From the NCBI GenBank assembly GCA_024451685.1, contig JAMXCW010000003.1, forward strand, positions 159,881 through 223,880: a stretch of 64,000 nt of DNA, given 5' to 3'. Made by a program: the position numbers and the translations under genes. The notes under the pieces were generated by a model. That model did not search any database and was not told the DNA's origin. It was given only the letters and a program-made list of their open reading frames with translations. The DNA is from Candidatus Bathyanammoxibius amoris (GTDB taxonomy: Bacteria; Planctomycetota; Brocadiia; Brocadiales; Bathyanammoxibiaceae). Position 1 is the first letter of the stretch. Each line of letters begins with the position of its first letter. Positions 19,372 through 28,220 of the stretch are shown here, one piece after another.

Positions 19372-20826
19372 TCATCCTTTTATGACACCGAGCGGCCTGA
19401 GTTGTACGACCTTCCGGGCGATTCCCGCGTTGTGGACGACGTCTACCACCTCGGTGACGTCCTTATAGGCCTCGGGTATCTCCTCGGCCAGTGTGCGCCA
19501 CCCCGACGCCCTTACCACCACTCCCAGTTCCTGCATCGCCTTTACAATGTTCTTGCCCTTTGCTATTTTGGATGCCTTTGTCCGGCTCATCAGCCTCCCG
19601 GCGCCGTGGCAGCTTGACGCGAATGTCTCGGCGCTTGCGGCCTCGGTGCCCACAAGTATGTATGAGTAGCGGCCCATATCACCGGGGATGAGTACCGGCT
19701 GCCCGGTGGTCTTGTAGGCCTCCGGGGTCTGAGGGTGTCCGGGGGGCAGCGCCCTGGTTGCGCCCTTGCGGTGGACGCACAGGCGCCTGGACTTGCCGTC
19801 TACCACATGGTCTTCGAATTTCGCGATGTTGTGGCATACGTCGTATATGAGGTCGAGTCCCAGTTCCTCAGTTGACCTGCCGAGCACACGGGAAAAACTC
19901 TCCCTGACCCAGTGTGTGATCATCTGCCGGTTGGCGAACGCGAAGTTGGCGGCGCAGGCCATTGCCGCGAAGTAACGGCCGCCCTCGTCCGAGTCGAGAG
20001 GGGCGCAGCATAGCTGGCGGTCCGGCAGGTCTATACCGTATTTCCTGGCCGCCTGTATCATTACGGCGATGAAGTCGTCACAGACCTGATAACCAAGGCC
20101 ACGGGAGCCGGTGTGTACCTGAATGGCGATACCGCCCTGCTCAAGACCCAGCCCGCGGGCGAGCTGTTCGTCATACACCTCGGATACGACGTCGATCTCA
20201 ACAAAATGGTTTCCGGAGCCAAGTGTGCCTACCTGCGCCCGGCCCCGTTCCAGCGCCTTCTGTGAGACGTGGGCAGGGTCTGCTCCCTTTATGCACCCGC
20301 CTTCCTCGATGTGGTCGAGGTCCTTTTGCAAGCCATACCCCTTTGACACGGCCCACCGGGCGCCCTTGTGCAGCAGGGACTCCAGTTCGGCGTGGCTCAG
20401 CTTCAGATCCTTCCTGCGCGAGCCTACGCCCGCGGGTATGTTGCGGAAGAGGGTGTCGACAAGTTTTTCGATGAGCCCCGATATCTCTTCCTGTCTCAGG
20501 TTTGAACGCATGACCCTGACGCCGCAGTTGATGTCGTAACCCACGCCGCCGGGGGATATCACACCTGTCTTCTCGTCGAAGGCCGCGACGCCGCCTATGG
20601 GGAAACCGTAGCCCTCGTGTATGTCGGGCATGGCCAGTGAGGCCCGGACTATCCCCGGCAAGGTCGCCACGTTGGCCACCTGTCGAAGGCTATCGTCCTT
20701 CTTTATGTCCTTAATTATCTTCTCGTTCGCGTAGATGATACCGTCAACCCGCATACTGCCTTCTCTTGTCAGCCTGTAACGGTACTCATCTATCTTTTCG
20801 AGGTTGATTAACGGTTCCTCAGCCAT
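19372..20826 (-). CDS. rtcB: RtcB RNA-splicing ligase
   Basis: The 484-residue protein joins RNA 2',3'-cyclic phosphate or 3'-phosphate ends to 5'-OH using GTP and Mn. Family markers are GGVAAFDEKTGVISPGGVGYDINCGVR (metal Cys), GTLGSGNHFVEI (His), VHTGSRGLGYQV, DVCHNIAKFE and SCHGAGRLMSRTKA with the guanylylated His. The archease gene that activates RtcB lies 52 bases upstream on the same strand. This pairing is common and supports RNA repair or tRNA splicing. Confidence 0.96.
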   Translation of the reverse strand: MAEEPLINLEKIDEYRYRLTREGSMRVDGIIYANEKIIKDIKKDDSLRQVANVATLPGIVRASLAMPDIHEGYGFPIGGVAAFDEKTGVISPGGVGYDINCGVRVMRSNLRQEEISGLIEKLVDTLFRNIPAGVGSRRKDLKLSHAELESLLHKGARWAVSKGYGLQKDLDHIEEGGCIKGADPAHVSQKALERGRAQVGTLGSGNHFVEIDVVSEVYDEQLARGLGLEQGGIAIQVHTGSRGLGYQVCDDFIAVMIQAARKYGIDLPDRQLCCAPLDSDEGGRYFAAMACAANFAFANRQMITHWVRESFSRVLGRSTEELGLDLIYDVCHNIAKFEDHVVDGKSRRLCVHRKGATRALPPGHPQTPEAYKTTGQPVLIPGDMGRYSYILVGTEAASAETFASSCHGAGRLMSRTKASKIAKGKNIVKAMQELGVVVRASGWRTLAEEIPEAYKDVTEVVDVVHNAGIARKVVQLRPLGVIKG

Positions 20827-20878
20827 ACATTATTATTCCTTTCCTGTCAGGGGCACGGCATGCCGTACCCATACAAGA

Positions 20879-21337
20879 TTACAGGTCTACGACTACCCGT
20901 GCGTGCCACCTGCCGGGTTCCTGCCGCACCTCAATGCGGTGGTACGTAACGGCCTTAAGCGGGGTCAGGATGACATGCCGTCCGGGAATGAATTTTTCAC
21001 CAAAGGCCGACGCGCGTAGTTTCCCGCCATTTATCTCTGCAACCTTGAATCTTTTAAAGAGCAGGTCTTCCACCTCGTTAAGGTAAAGCAGTTCGTTCAG
21101 CCATTTGACGAGGAGTTGTTCATAGTCCGTTTCTGTATCCTTGGCCGCTTCTTTCGTTATCTGTATATTGACGGTTCTTTCCGTCTTCTCCTCTACTTTT
21201 GACAGGTCAGCGTATACGTCGAAGAGTGCAAACGCCGCATTCTCAAAGAGATCCCCTAAATCCTTGCCGTATGCGACGAACGCAAGGTCGGCCGTGTGCT
21301 CGATAAGTATATATCTCTCCTCTGCCAATATCTTCAT
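20879..21337 (-). CDS. archease, RtcB activator
   Basis: The 152-residue protein begins with the archease pattern YILIEHTADLAFVAYGKDLGDLFENAAFALFDV. It continues with LLVKWLNELLYLNEVEDLLFKRFKV and ends with AVTYHRIEVRQEPGRWHARVVVDL. The acidic metal-binding positions (the Asp in HTAD and the terminal Asp) are present. Archease speeds formation of the RtcB-guanylate. It is immediately upstream of rtcB. Confidence 0.93.
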   Translation of the reverse strand: MKILAEERYILIEHTADLAFVAYGKDLGDLFENAAFALFDVYADLSKVEEKTERTVNIQITKEAAKDTETDYEQLLVKWLNELLYLNEVEDLLFKRFKVAEINGGKLRASAFGEKFIPGRHVILTPLKAVTYHRIEVRQEPGRWHARVVVDL

Positions 21338-21645
21338 CCCGGGAAACAGACGCAGTTTCTAACTAAATTATCCGGCATTGGCAAATTACTGTCAACTGAA
21401 AAGGGAAAGGGTTGTGGCGTTCATATTGCGGGTACTTTCAAGACCGCGTTCTTGTGTCATCAACAAGTCTGCTTAATGCCTGTTTTGCAGGTGTGTGGTC
21501 GTGATGTGTGAGCTTACTGGAGCAGTTTTAGACAAATTCCACTGAGCACAAATCAGGGATGCAGGATGGACTTACGAGTTCCTTTTCCCCGGCAGGGCCG
21601 GCTTAAAAGACCCATTACACGATGTTCTTTTGATGATATCCTTGC

Positions 21646-21762
21646 TTAGTCTCCTTCACCTCGTGCTTGATGGCGCCAGCGGCCGGTGAAGGTGTACGCG
21701 AGCGCTTCTATGATTTTGTCTATTATAATCTCGGCTTTTTTTGCCTTTTTAGTCTTCTTCAT
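21646..21762 (-). CDS. candidate 38-residue basic small protein
   Basis: A short frame begins at the ATG at 21762 with an excellent ribosome site, GGGAGGTGCCTGAA just upstream. The peptide starts MKKTKKAKKAEIIIDKII and ends RHQARGEGD: a lysine-rich head, an amphipathic helix and a Trp/Arg tail. I recognise no family. It is the only supported feature in the 700-base gap 21338-22038, which otherwise holds a GGTGCGTCGAGAC repeat word near 21980. It could be a chance frame. Confidence 0.35.
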   Translation of the reverse strand: MKKTKKAKKAEIIIDKIIEALAYTFTGRWRHQARGEGD

Positions 21763-22038
21763 TTCAGGCACCTCCCATTAACGGCTTTAATGGGCCTGCA
21801 TGCCTCTTATTATTTTATAGCTCTGTTTGTAGCCGGGCGTCAACAAAAATGCCTGAAAATCTCAATGGCAGGGCCGGGGTCTTTAAGCGGTTGACATTTA
21901 TTGATGACGGAATATACTACGGACTAACTGCCGGCAGGGCGCTGGGTCTTAATCGTTACTCATAATCATTACTATAGCGCGGTGCGTCGAGACACACCCT
22001 GCATGCCGAAAATGCCGATATTGCCCGGAGCACATGAC

Positions 22039-22887
22039 ATGGATTTTCTTTCGCTCCTTATTGCCACAATCATCCTGAGGCCGTACGTATTTATACTCTT
22101 CTTTATGTATTTGCTGGCGGGCGCGGTTCAGCTGGGGACCCGGCGGATTATTCTCTTTACGCTGCTTGCCTACACGATAGCGTTCGTCTCCGAATATTCT
22201 TCCACTAGAACCGGAATCCCCTACGGTATGTATATATACACGGGTTATACGCACGGTAAGGAACTCTACATCTCCAACGTGCCGTTTATGGATTCCCTCT
22301 CATACACCTTCCTCGCGTACTTCAGCTACTCCCTGTCCCTGCTGGTCACGTCACGGCTCTGCAGGAGCGGGATTGACGTACAATTGATCAGGGACAAGAG
22401 ACACTGGCGGTCCCGCGGGGTCCTGTTGCTGGCGGCGACGTTCATGATGCTGCAGGACGTGGTGGTGGACCCGGTGGCGCTGAGGGGGGCGGGATGGTTT
22501 CTGGGTCAGATATTCTATTACCCTGATGCCGGTATATATTTCGGTGTGCCGCTGTCTAATTTCCTTGGATGGTTCGTGGTGGCCCTTGCCATTATCTATC
22601 TATTTCAGCGGCTGGACAGTCTTGTCGAGGGGTGGAGGGGTTTCAAGGATGAGGGCATGCGTTACGTCCCGTATAAGGCCCTGCTGGGCCCGGCCTGTTA
22701 TTTTGCCACCATGCTCTTTAACCTGTTCGTGACGTTTTATATCGGGGAGTACCTGCTGGGTCTGGCCAGTCTGACGATAACGGGTATGCTGCTTTATTTA
22801 GTGCGCGGGAGCATCCTTGCCGCCGAGCATGTGGACGAGTCTGAGCTTCGGAAGATTGTCGGGCCTTATCACATCAATCAATTCTAG
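22039..22887 (+). CDS. CruF-like carotenoid biosynthesis membrane protein (PF04240)
   Basis: The protein has about 282 residues and seven or so hydrophobic helices. It carries the hallmarks of the CruF/bisanhydrobacterioruberin hydratase family: SEYSSTRTGIPYGMYIYT, DVVVDPVALRGAGWFLGQIFYY, and GVPLSNFLGWFVV. Characterised members hydrate a carotenoid end group, but the family is broad and no other carotenoid gene is nearby, so the substrate is uncertain. The ATG at 22039 has GGAG eight bases upstream; a longer start at 21982 is possible. Confidence 0.7.
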   Translation: MDFLSLLIATIILRPYVFILFFMYLLAGAVQLGTRRIILFTLLAYTIAFVSEYSSTRTGIPYGMYIYTGYTHGKELYISNVPFMDSLSYTFLAYFSYSLSLLVTSRLCRSGIDVQLIRDKRHWRSRGVLLLAATFMMLQDVVVDPVALRGAGWFLGQIFYYPDAGIYFGVPLSNFLGWFVVALAIIYLFQRLDSLVEGWRGFKDEGMRYVPYKALLGPACYFATMLFNLFVTFYIGEYLLGLASLTITGMLLYLVRGSILAAEHVDESELRKIVGPYHINQF

Positions 22888-22944
22888 CCGCCAAACAGAT
22901 ATGGTACGTCTCGTTACTACAATTACAAACCTCACGCGTAAGAA

Positions 22945-23319
22945 CTACCTGTTCTTTTTGAGCCGTTCTACAAGCCCCAATATCTCGTCCTCGGGCCATC
23001 TGAGGAAAAGCCCCTTGCGTATGGGTTGAGGGAACTCGCCCCTCTCAATCCAATTCCGGATAGTAAACCGCGTTACTCCAAAAAGTTCGCAAACGTCCTT
23101 GAGTCTTACAAAACGGGTCATCGCCTGGCTCCTTTCCTTACCCATAAGCAGAAACAAAAAACTCCCCTCAGATTCAATAAGCTCGGCCAGGCTTCCGTCG
23201 TCGTTGGCAATTATGTCGTCCACCAGTTCGTCCTTGCTGGTATACTGGTCGCCGCGAAGCTGGTACAGCTCGTTAAGTTCTCTTTTTGATAAAGTTTCCC
23301 GCATAAGTTGACTGTCCAT
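22945..23319 (-). CDS. excisionase/AlpA-like helix-turn-helix protein
   Basis: The 124-residue product ends in a MerR-type winged helix of the excisionase class: RLKDVCELFGVTRFTIRNWIERGEFPQPIRKGLFLRWPEDEILGLVERL. The N-terminal 60 residues are acidic and helical (SKDELVDDIIAN) with no clear relative. It is divergent from a LexA-like repressor gene and shares the 215-base intergenic region holding twin operators. That arrangement resembles the control region of a prophage or mobile island, but no integrase or structural genes accompany it. Confidence 0.65.
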   Translation of the reverse strand: MDSQLMRETLSKRELNELYQLRGDQYTSKDELVDDIIANDDGSLAELIESEGSFLFLLMGKERSQAMTRFVRLKDVCELFGVTRFTIRNWIERGEFPQPIRKGLFLRWPEDEILGLVERLKKNR

Positions 23320-23449
23320 CAGATTCCCACCCGGTCAAAATTATCTATTGACAAAAAAACATGGATGTGGATAATTATACAAGGATTTGCACTATATGCC
23401 CGCATCAGCCTGAACAGGCGATAAGGGTAGGTACGTGCAGGCTCCAATG

Positions 23450-23480
23450 GCCTATATGGGCGATTGTAGCCTATGTGGGC
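23450..23480. promoter_or_regulatory. twin operators GCCTATATGGGC and GCCTATGTGGGC
   Basis: Two near-identical 12-base imperfect palindromes lie at 23450-23461 and 23469-23480. They start 19 bases apart, about two helical turns, so both face the same side of the DNA. They lie 55-85 bases before the repressor start and 130-160 bases before the divergent excisionase-like start. This layout suits cooperative binding of dimers of the adjacent LexA/CI-like repressor. Binding is inferred. Confidence 0.6.
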
Positions 23481-23534
23481 GAAATTGCAAGTAAATTCTT
23501 AAATATTTTGTATCTTTCTATTATATAGGGACAT

Positions 23535-24272
23535 ATGAACGTAGGAACGAAACTCAGATTACTTAGAGCGGAGAGGGGCTGGACAAAGTCCCATGCCGCC
23601 AGGGAGGCCGGTATACCTATATCCAGCTACCGAAACTATGAAAAGGAGTCACTGAACCGCAAGCTCCCTGGAAAATCCGCGCTGGCACTTGCCAAGACCT
23701 TCGGGGTGTCACTTGAGTACCTGCTTGATGACGTGAAGGACTACCCTCCGGTCCCGGCCAGGGACAGGATTATCCAGCTGGTTGGGGAACCTGAGAAAAA
23801 GGCGTCTGGTACCGGGGTTGAGGGCGATACCCGGCGGAGGGTGGCGGTATCACGGTACGGTGATAGGGGAAATGACGGTATAAATATAGTTGGTCATGTG
23901 GCAGCGGGAGAGACGGAGGTAGTCTTCGATGATGCGGGCCTGCCCACCGGCGGCTCCATTGACGAACCCCTTGAAAGAATGCCCGATGTTACTGACAGCA
24001 ACGCCTACGGCCTGATAGTCAGCGGGAACAGTATGCTGCCGGGTTATCCGGAGGGTACAAAGGTGGTTGTATGTCCGTCGCACAAGGTGAAGTCGGGGGA
24101 CGTAGTTATCTGCCGTCTTAACAGCACGGGAAAGGTATATGTAAAAGAGATTGCCTTCTCCCAGGACATGATTATACTCAAGTCTCACAACGCAACTGCC
24201 TATGAACCGGTGGCGGTACCCAGGGAGGATATAGTCTTTTGTCACAAGGTGGTCTGGGCAAAAAGACCCTAG
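23535..24272 (+). CDS. LexA/CI-like repressor (XRE helix-turn-helix plus S24 peptidase)
   Basis: The 245-residue protein has an N-terminal XRE helix-turn-helix (residues 5-65, KLRLLRAERGWTKSHAAREAGIPISSYRNYE) and a C-terminal S24 domain. Autocleavage elements are present: an Ala-Gly bond in HVAAGE (residues 124-125), Ser166 in GNSM and Lys204 in VYVKEI. It should repress its own and the divergent promoter and be inactivated by RecA filament-stimulated self-cleavage. The helix-turn-helix type resembles phage CI and related regulators more than housekeeping LexA. Its last 34 bases overlap the cytochrome gene. Confidence 0.88.
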   Translation: MNVGTKLRLLRAERGWTKSHAAREAGIPISSYRNYEKESLNRKLPGKSALALAKTFGVSLEYLLDDVKDYPPVPARDRIIQLVGEPEKKASGTGVEGDTRRRVAVSRYGDRGNDGINIVGHVAAGETEVVFDDAGLPTGGSIDEPLERMPDVTDSNAYGLIVSGNSMLPGYPEGTKVVVCPSHKVKSGDVVICRLNSTGKVYVKEIAFSQDMIILKSHNATAYEPVAVPREDIVFCHKVVWAKRP

Positions 24273-24622
24273 TAGTTTTGATCCTGCTATACCTCTTTCT
24301 CTTTACGCCACTTAACAGTGAGACGCAGGCCGTGGAAGAATCCCCCAGAGAACTCTTTGAGCGTGTGTGTGCCATGTGCCACGGCTGGGCTGTAGAAAAC
24401 TTCTTCATGTGCGAGGGGGAGGCCCATGTGATACCGCCCATCTGTCCCCCTCACACGAGTCACTGGCTGCCCGCGGTGCTTACGGTGGCCACGTACCAGG
24501 TCTATGTTGGGGGGGGCGAGGTAGGTTTTCCGCTGATTCCCAGAAAGGACGTCTTGAAATTGGCCCAATACCTGGACGAAAACTACCCGAAAGAGCCCAT
24601 ATGCGCGAAATCGGGAGGTTAA
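24239..24622 (+). CDS. small exported mono-haem c-type cytochrome-like protein
   Basis: A signal-like segment (LVVLILLYLFLFTPLNSETQA) is followed by CAMCHGW, one CxxCH haem-attachment motif, and then an unusual Cys- and His-containing insert (MCEGEAHVIPPICPPHTSHW). The C-terminus LIPRKDVLKLAQYLDENY fits the last helix of a class I cytochrome. Thioether attachment would be made by the CcsA/ResB system nearby. The start is unclear: TTG at 24239 lies inside the repressor gene, and TTG at 24278 is the alternative. Two extra Cys near the middle are not part of a second CxxCH. Confidence 0.65.
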   Translation: MSQGGLGKKTLVVLILLYLFLFTPLNSETQAVEESPRELFERVCAMCHGWAVENFFMCEGEAHVIPPICPPHTSHWLPAVLTVATYQVYVGGGEVGFPLIPRKDVLKLAQYLDENYPKEPICAKSGG

Positions 24623-24695
24623 TGCCGGTATAACTTTTCACGATTAGCAGGCGTGTATACCCGCTGGACAAAGAACTTCACGCCAGAGCAACAAA

Positions 24696-25277
24696 ATGAA
24701 CCTGGACCGCAGAGCCAAGATAATGCTTATTGCCTTGATATTGCTTTTACCTCTCGGCGTCTACAGGTTCATCTCTACCTTCAGGGGCGGGGGTTCAACC
24801 GGGACCACTGTCATCTCTCCACCCGACAGATCGTTTGTGCCGCGTACGGTCGTAGATAAGGGTGACGTGAAGGGTTTGATGCCGGATGAAGCGGAGGGTG
24901 AGGCACGCAAGTTTCAACCGGTGTCACAGGATACAGTAGGTTTTAAGAGGCTTGTTGCCGCTGGAAGCTGGGGGCGGAACCCTTTTCTGACTCCTGAGGA
25001 GATTCGCAAACCATCGGTAAAGGCAACCAGGGCGTCCGAGCGGACCATGGAACGGGCCCCGCCAAGTCTTACCGTGACCTCGGTGCTGATAAGCGGAGAA
25101 GAGGGCGTAGCCGTAATAAATGGCGAATTTTACGTGGTGGGTGACACAATAAAGGGTACAAGAATCAGGATTGTGTCCATCACAACTGACGGAGTGATAA
25201 TCGAGACCAGCGGCATAAAGGAGCTGATACCCCTTGCCCAAAGCGGGGTACGAGTAGAATCAGTTGAGGTGAAATGA
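24696..25277 (+). CDS. GspC/PilP/MshK-like secretion or pilus accessory protein
   Basis: The 193-residue protein has an N-terminal membrane anchor (IMLIALILLLPLGVYRFI) and a low-complexity linker. The C-terminal beta domain contains GRNPFLTPEE, LTVTSVLISGEEGVAVINGEFYVVGDTIKG and VIIETSGIKELIPL. The GRNPF motif and short-barrel pattern are typical of GspC and of the pilus proteins PilP and MshK that link inner-membrane machinery to the secretin. No other secretion gene is present in the window, so this may be an orphan part of a dispersed apparatus. Confidence 0.6.
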   Translation: MNLDRRAKIMLIALILLLPLGVYRFISTFRGGGSTGTTVISPPDRSFVPRTVVDKGDVKGLMPDEAEGEARKFQPVSQDTVGFKRLVAAGSWGRNPFLTPEEIRKPSVKATRASERTMERAPPSLTVTSVLISGEEGVAVINGEFYVVGDTIKGTRIRIVSITTDGVIIETSGIKELIPLAQSGVRVESVEVK

Positions 25278-25298
25278 CCTGCAGGCGACGGGGGCCAC

Positions 25299-26273
25299 TC
25301 AGTATTTATGGGCCAGTTTCTGTACCAGTCTGAAGATTATCATTACCACACCTGCGGCGAAGAGCAGGGTTACCCCGAGCGCAATGGGCATGCTCGGGTT
25401 TTCCTTCAGGCTTACCATCACGGCGTTGTATATCTGGACGTCCTCAAGCTGCACCTCGGCACCCTCGATTAACAGAGGGGCTTCCCTGTCCATACGGACA
25501 TAATGTTGCTGTGCATCAGCCATCCCCGGTCTTGTAACGATGGCTGCCACGGGAAATTCTATCTTTGGCGGCATCATGAGCCCGGCCACTATCGCGGGTG
25601 AATCGCCGATGTAAAATTCTTCATACAACTTCAACTTCCGGGTCATGTTGTTAATCTTCAGTGTTACGTTCCTGGGTGAACTTTCGTACTGCCTGAGGAG
25701 AAACTCCCTGGCCCCAAGGTCAAAGACCACTGGCTGGTTGTACCCCAGTATCCTGTCGAATTCCTCCTCACCGCGTTTAACCCTGATAGTGGCCCTGACC
25801 TCCCTGGGCATACCGTTGGGAAAGGAGACAACCTCAATCGCCTTAACGCTGAGTTCGACGTCGCCGCATTTAACGGGTTCATTAGTTATGGTAATGGGTC
25901 TCCCGCTAGTCGAGTACAACCCGCCCACCAGATGGGCGAGCAGCGTGACCACAAACGCAAGGTGCACCACAGCGCCGCCGTACAGCGTGACATTTTTTAC
26001 ACCCGCCCTCAGTTTGACCGCCACCGAGTCAATGGTGCAGAAGAAGGCGTTTATCCCGTAGAGTACAAACCCGGCAAACAACAGATAGAACCAACTGTTG
26101 ACCGGGCTTACGTGCTGGAAGAAGAAGTTTATGTCCTCCCCCTGAAGCTCCCGGTAGTAACCGGGCATAAAGTTCATCCAGAGGCTTCCGAAGATGAGCA
26201 GTCCCGTTGTGGCAAACCCCAACTGCACGCCCAGCTTCCTCGATTTCAGTATGTCGTAGAGTCTGTAAAGCAT
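25299..26273 (-). CDS. resB: ResB-family cytochrome c maturation protein
   Basis: The 324-residue protein has three N-terminal membrane helices (starting LGVQLGFATTGLLIFGSLWM), a large periplasmic beta domain and a final helix (MPIALGVTLLFAAGVVMIIFRLV). That is the ResB/Ccs1 topology. It follows ccsA by six bases. ResB and CcsA form the System II synthetase that exports haem and ligates it to CxxCH apocytochromes, several of which are encoded in this window. It is shorter than Bacillus ResB. Confidence 0.88.
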   Translation of the reverse strand: MLYRLYDILKSRKLGVQLGFATTGLLIFGSLWMNFMPGYYRELQGEDINFFFQHVSPVNSWFYLLFAGFVLYGINAFFCTIDSVAVKLRAGVKNVTLYGGAVVHLAFVVTLLAHLVGGLYSTSGRPITITNEPVKCGDVELSVKAIEVVSFPNGMPREVRATIRVKRGEEEFDRILGYNQPVVFDLGAREFLLRQYESSPRNVTLKINNMTRKLKLYEEFYIGDSPAIVAGLMMPPKIEFPVAAIVTRPGMADAQQHYVRMDREAPLLIEGAEVQLEDVQIYNAVMVSLKENPSMPIALGVTLLFAAGVVMIIFRLVQKLAHKY

Positions 26274-26279
26274 CTTGGT

Positions 26280-27101
26280 TTATCCAAAGCTGTGGGAGCT
26301 GGAGATAAGGAAACTCGTCCCCACGTAGGTCATTAACATGATAAGGAACCCGGCGACTGCCAGGTGCGGTTTATAGGGCTTAAGGGCGGGCCAGTTGTCC
26401 ACGTGGATGCAGGCCGAATAAAACAGCCACACGATTACAGACCATACCACCTTTGCGTCCCACAGGAAGTAACTGCCCCAGGCCACATAACCCCACAACC
26501 CTCCAAAGAGCATCGAGACCGAAAACCCCAGCATCCCGTAGAGAAAACCCCTGTCAATGATATCGATCATGTCTCGACCTCGCGCCTCTCCGGGCGGGCT
26601 TGACGGATTTCCGGCGGATGCTGATGATGTCCCCCGCGGTCCGGCTCCCAAGAAGTAGGCCGAGGCCGCCGCGAAGCTTAAGGTCCAGTACGCGTAACAC
26701 ATAAACGACAGCGGGACGTGGAGCGTGTACCAGATGGTTATCATCAGTGGCGGAGGATAATTAAGCCCCTTCGGCCAGAAGGCCGCGGCCACCAGGAAGA
26801 CATAGCCCACACTGAAGAGCACCGTCCTGAAGATGGGCACCTCCACATCTCTGTATATGTAGAGCAAGATGAACACAGTTATGGAAAATCCGTAAAATGA
26901 CTCAAACTTATTTGTAAGTGGCAAATACTCTATGGCCATACCGCGCATGGCGAAGGCGGTGAGCTGAATGCCCAGCCCCAGGGCAAGTACAAAGGTACGT
27001 GTGCCCTTCCCGGAGAAGTTGCAGTACCAGTACGCCGTATATATGCCCACTGACAGCCAGTAACAGAGTATGGACAGGTTGATAAGACTCTTCGAGTCCA
27101 A
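26280..27101 (-). CDS. ccsA: CcsA/ResC cytochrome c assembly protein
   Basis: The 273-residue integral membrane protein has about eight helices. It contains the tryptophan-rich haem-handling motif WGYVAWGSYFLWDAKVVWSVIVWLFYSACIH, close to the family consensus WGxYWxWDPKE but with DAKVV in place of DPKEx. A poorly conserved loop (about residues 155-180, Gly/Ser/Pro rich) interrupts the core. With ResB it completes System II cytochrome c biogenesis. It is the first gene of the pair. Confidence 0.9.
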   Translation of the reverse strand: MDSKSLINLSILCYWLSVGIYTAYWYCNFSGKGTRTFVLALGLGIQLTAFAMRGMAIEYLPLTNKFESFYGFSITVFILLYIYRDVEVPIFRTVLFSVGYVFLVAAAFWPKGLNYPPPLMITIWYTLHVPLSFMCYAYWTLSFAAASAYFLGAGPRGTSSASAGNPSSPPGEARGRDMIDIIDRGFLYGMLGFSVSMLFGGLWGYVAWGSYFLWDAKVVWSVIVWLFYSACIHVDNWPALKPYKPHLAVAGFLIMLMTYVGTSFLISSSHSFG

Positions 27102-27244
27102 CGGTATTACCCTCCTCGAAATTTGTAAAGAGTCAAATCTAGCACACCCGTCACGGTAAAATCAAATGCAAATATTGTCCTGGTGCGATGGGACGGGTTG
27201 GTTAGACGGCAGGGTGCGCATGGACGCGGTGAATGGGTTGGTCG

Positions 27245-28075
27245 TTATCTTCCACCCCTGGCGATGTCCATGAGGGATTCTTTGGCCTGTTTGCGGACGC
27301 GCATGTCGGGGTCCCTTCTGGCCTTGCTCAGTGCTGAGGCGGCGTCGAGCGCCTCGCGGCCAATACTGCCGAGGGCCTGAGCGGCGGCAAGCCGGACGTC
27401 TGAGTCCTCATCCTCCAGGGCCTTGGCCAGTATGGTAGTAGCGTCCCGCGCGCGCGGACCCATGTTGCCCAGGGTCAGGGCGGCGTTCACGCGCACCTGC
27501 GGGTTTGTGGCGTGAAGCAGGGCGTCGCAGAGGTAGTAGATGGCCGTCTGGGAACCGGTGCCTATCTTACTCAGGGCCTTGGCGGCGCTGATACCTACCT
27601 CAGGATCTTTGTTCCGCAGGGCCGCGGAAAGGCCCTCAATGGTATCGGGCGACTTATCTCCAATCTCGCCCAGCGCCCAGATGGCGTTCTTGCGCACCTC
27701 GGTACTCTTGTCGTACCACAGGGCCTCAGAAAGCGCCCGTGCGCCCGCCTTGTCACCGTTATTAATCTTTCCCAGGGCCTTGGCGGCTTGGGCGCGAACC
27801 ATCGGATGCTTGTCCTTTAAGAGGGCCTCGGCCAGGGCCGGCGTGCAGTCGGATGCGTCGCGGCCTATGTTGCCAAGGGCCTTGGCGGCCCCGGCACGCA
27901 TCACCACGCTCTTTTCATCCTTGAGGGCCTCGACGTTTCGTTTTACCCGGGTCTCTATACTCTGGTCCTGCGCCAGAGCACTGCTACAGTACCACGGGCC
28001 TGTACAGAGCCCAAGTACCACCAGGACCGGGACGAGCGAAACGTGCAAAGACCTTCTCCTTATCTTACTCGTCAT
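27245..28075 (-). CDS. exported HEAT-repeat protein
   Basis: After a signal sequence (LVPVLVVLGLCTGPWYCSSALAQ) the protein consists of about seven HEAT/PBS-lyase-like repeats of roughly 31 residues. Each has a variant of DxxVRxxAAxALGxIG, for example HPMVRAQAAKALGKI and DSDVRLAAAQALGSIG. Such solenoids bind proteins. No catalytic part is present. The start is ambiguous among codons at 28093, 28084 and 28075, none with a strong ribosome site. Confidence 0.75.
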   Translation of the reverse strand: MTSKIRRRSLHVSLVPVLVVLGLCTGPWYCSSALAQDQSIETRVKRNVEALKDEKSVVMRAGAAKALGNIGRDASDCTPALAEALLKDKHPMVRAQAAKALGKINNGDKAGARALSEALWYDKSTEVRKNAIWALGEIGDKSPDTIEGLSAALRNKDPEVGISAAKALSKIGTGSQTAIYYLCDALLHATNPQVRVNAALTLGNMGPRARDATTILAKALEDEDSDVRLAAAQALGSIGREALDAASALSKARRDPDMRVRKQAKESLMDIARGGR

Positions 28076-28220
28076 ATAAAACATTTTACACACGTTTGAC
28101 GTTCTGGCAAATATTTATCCCGGGTTCCAGATAGAAATATTGACGTAAATATCAGTATTAGAAATATATGCGTGCAACTGGTATAATTCCTCCCACCCTC
28201 GAAAACCAGGAGAACTATTG

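Noticed and set aside
21667..21894. 75-codon plus-strand frame
   Set aside because: It runs antisense to the better-supported small frame with a strong ribosome site and resembles random translation.
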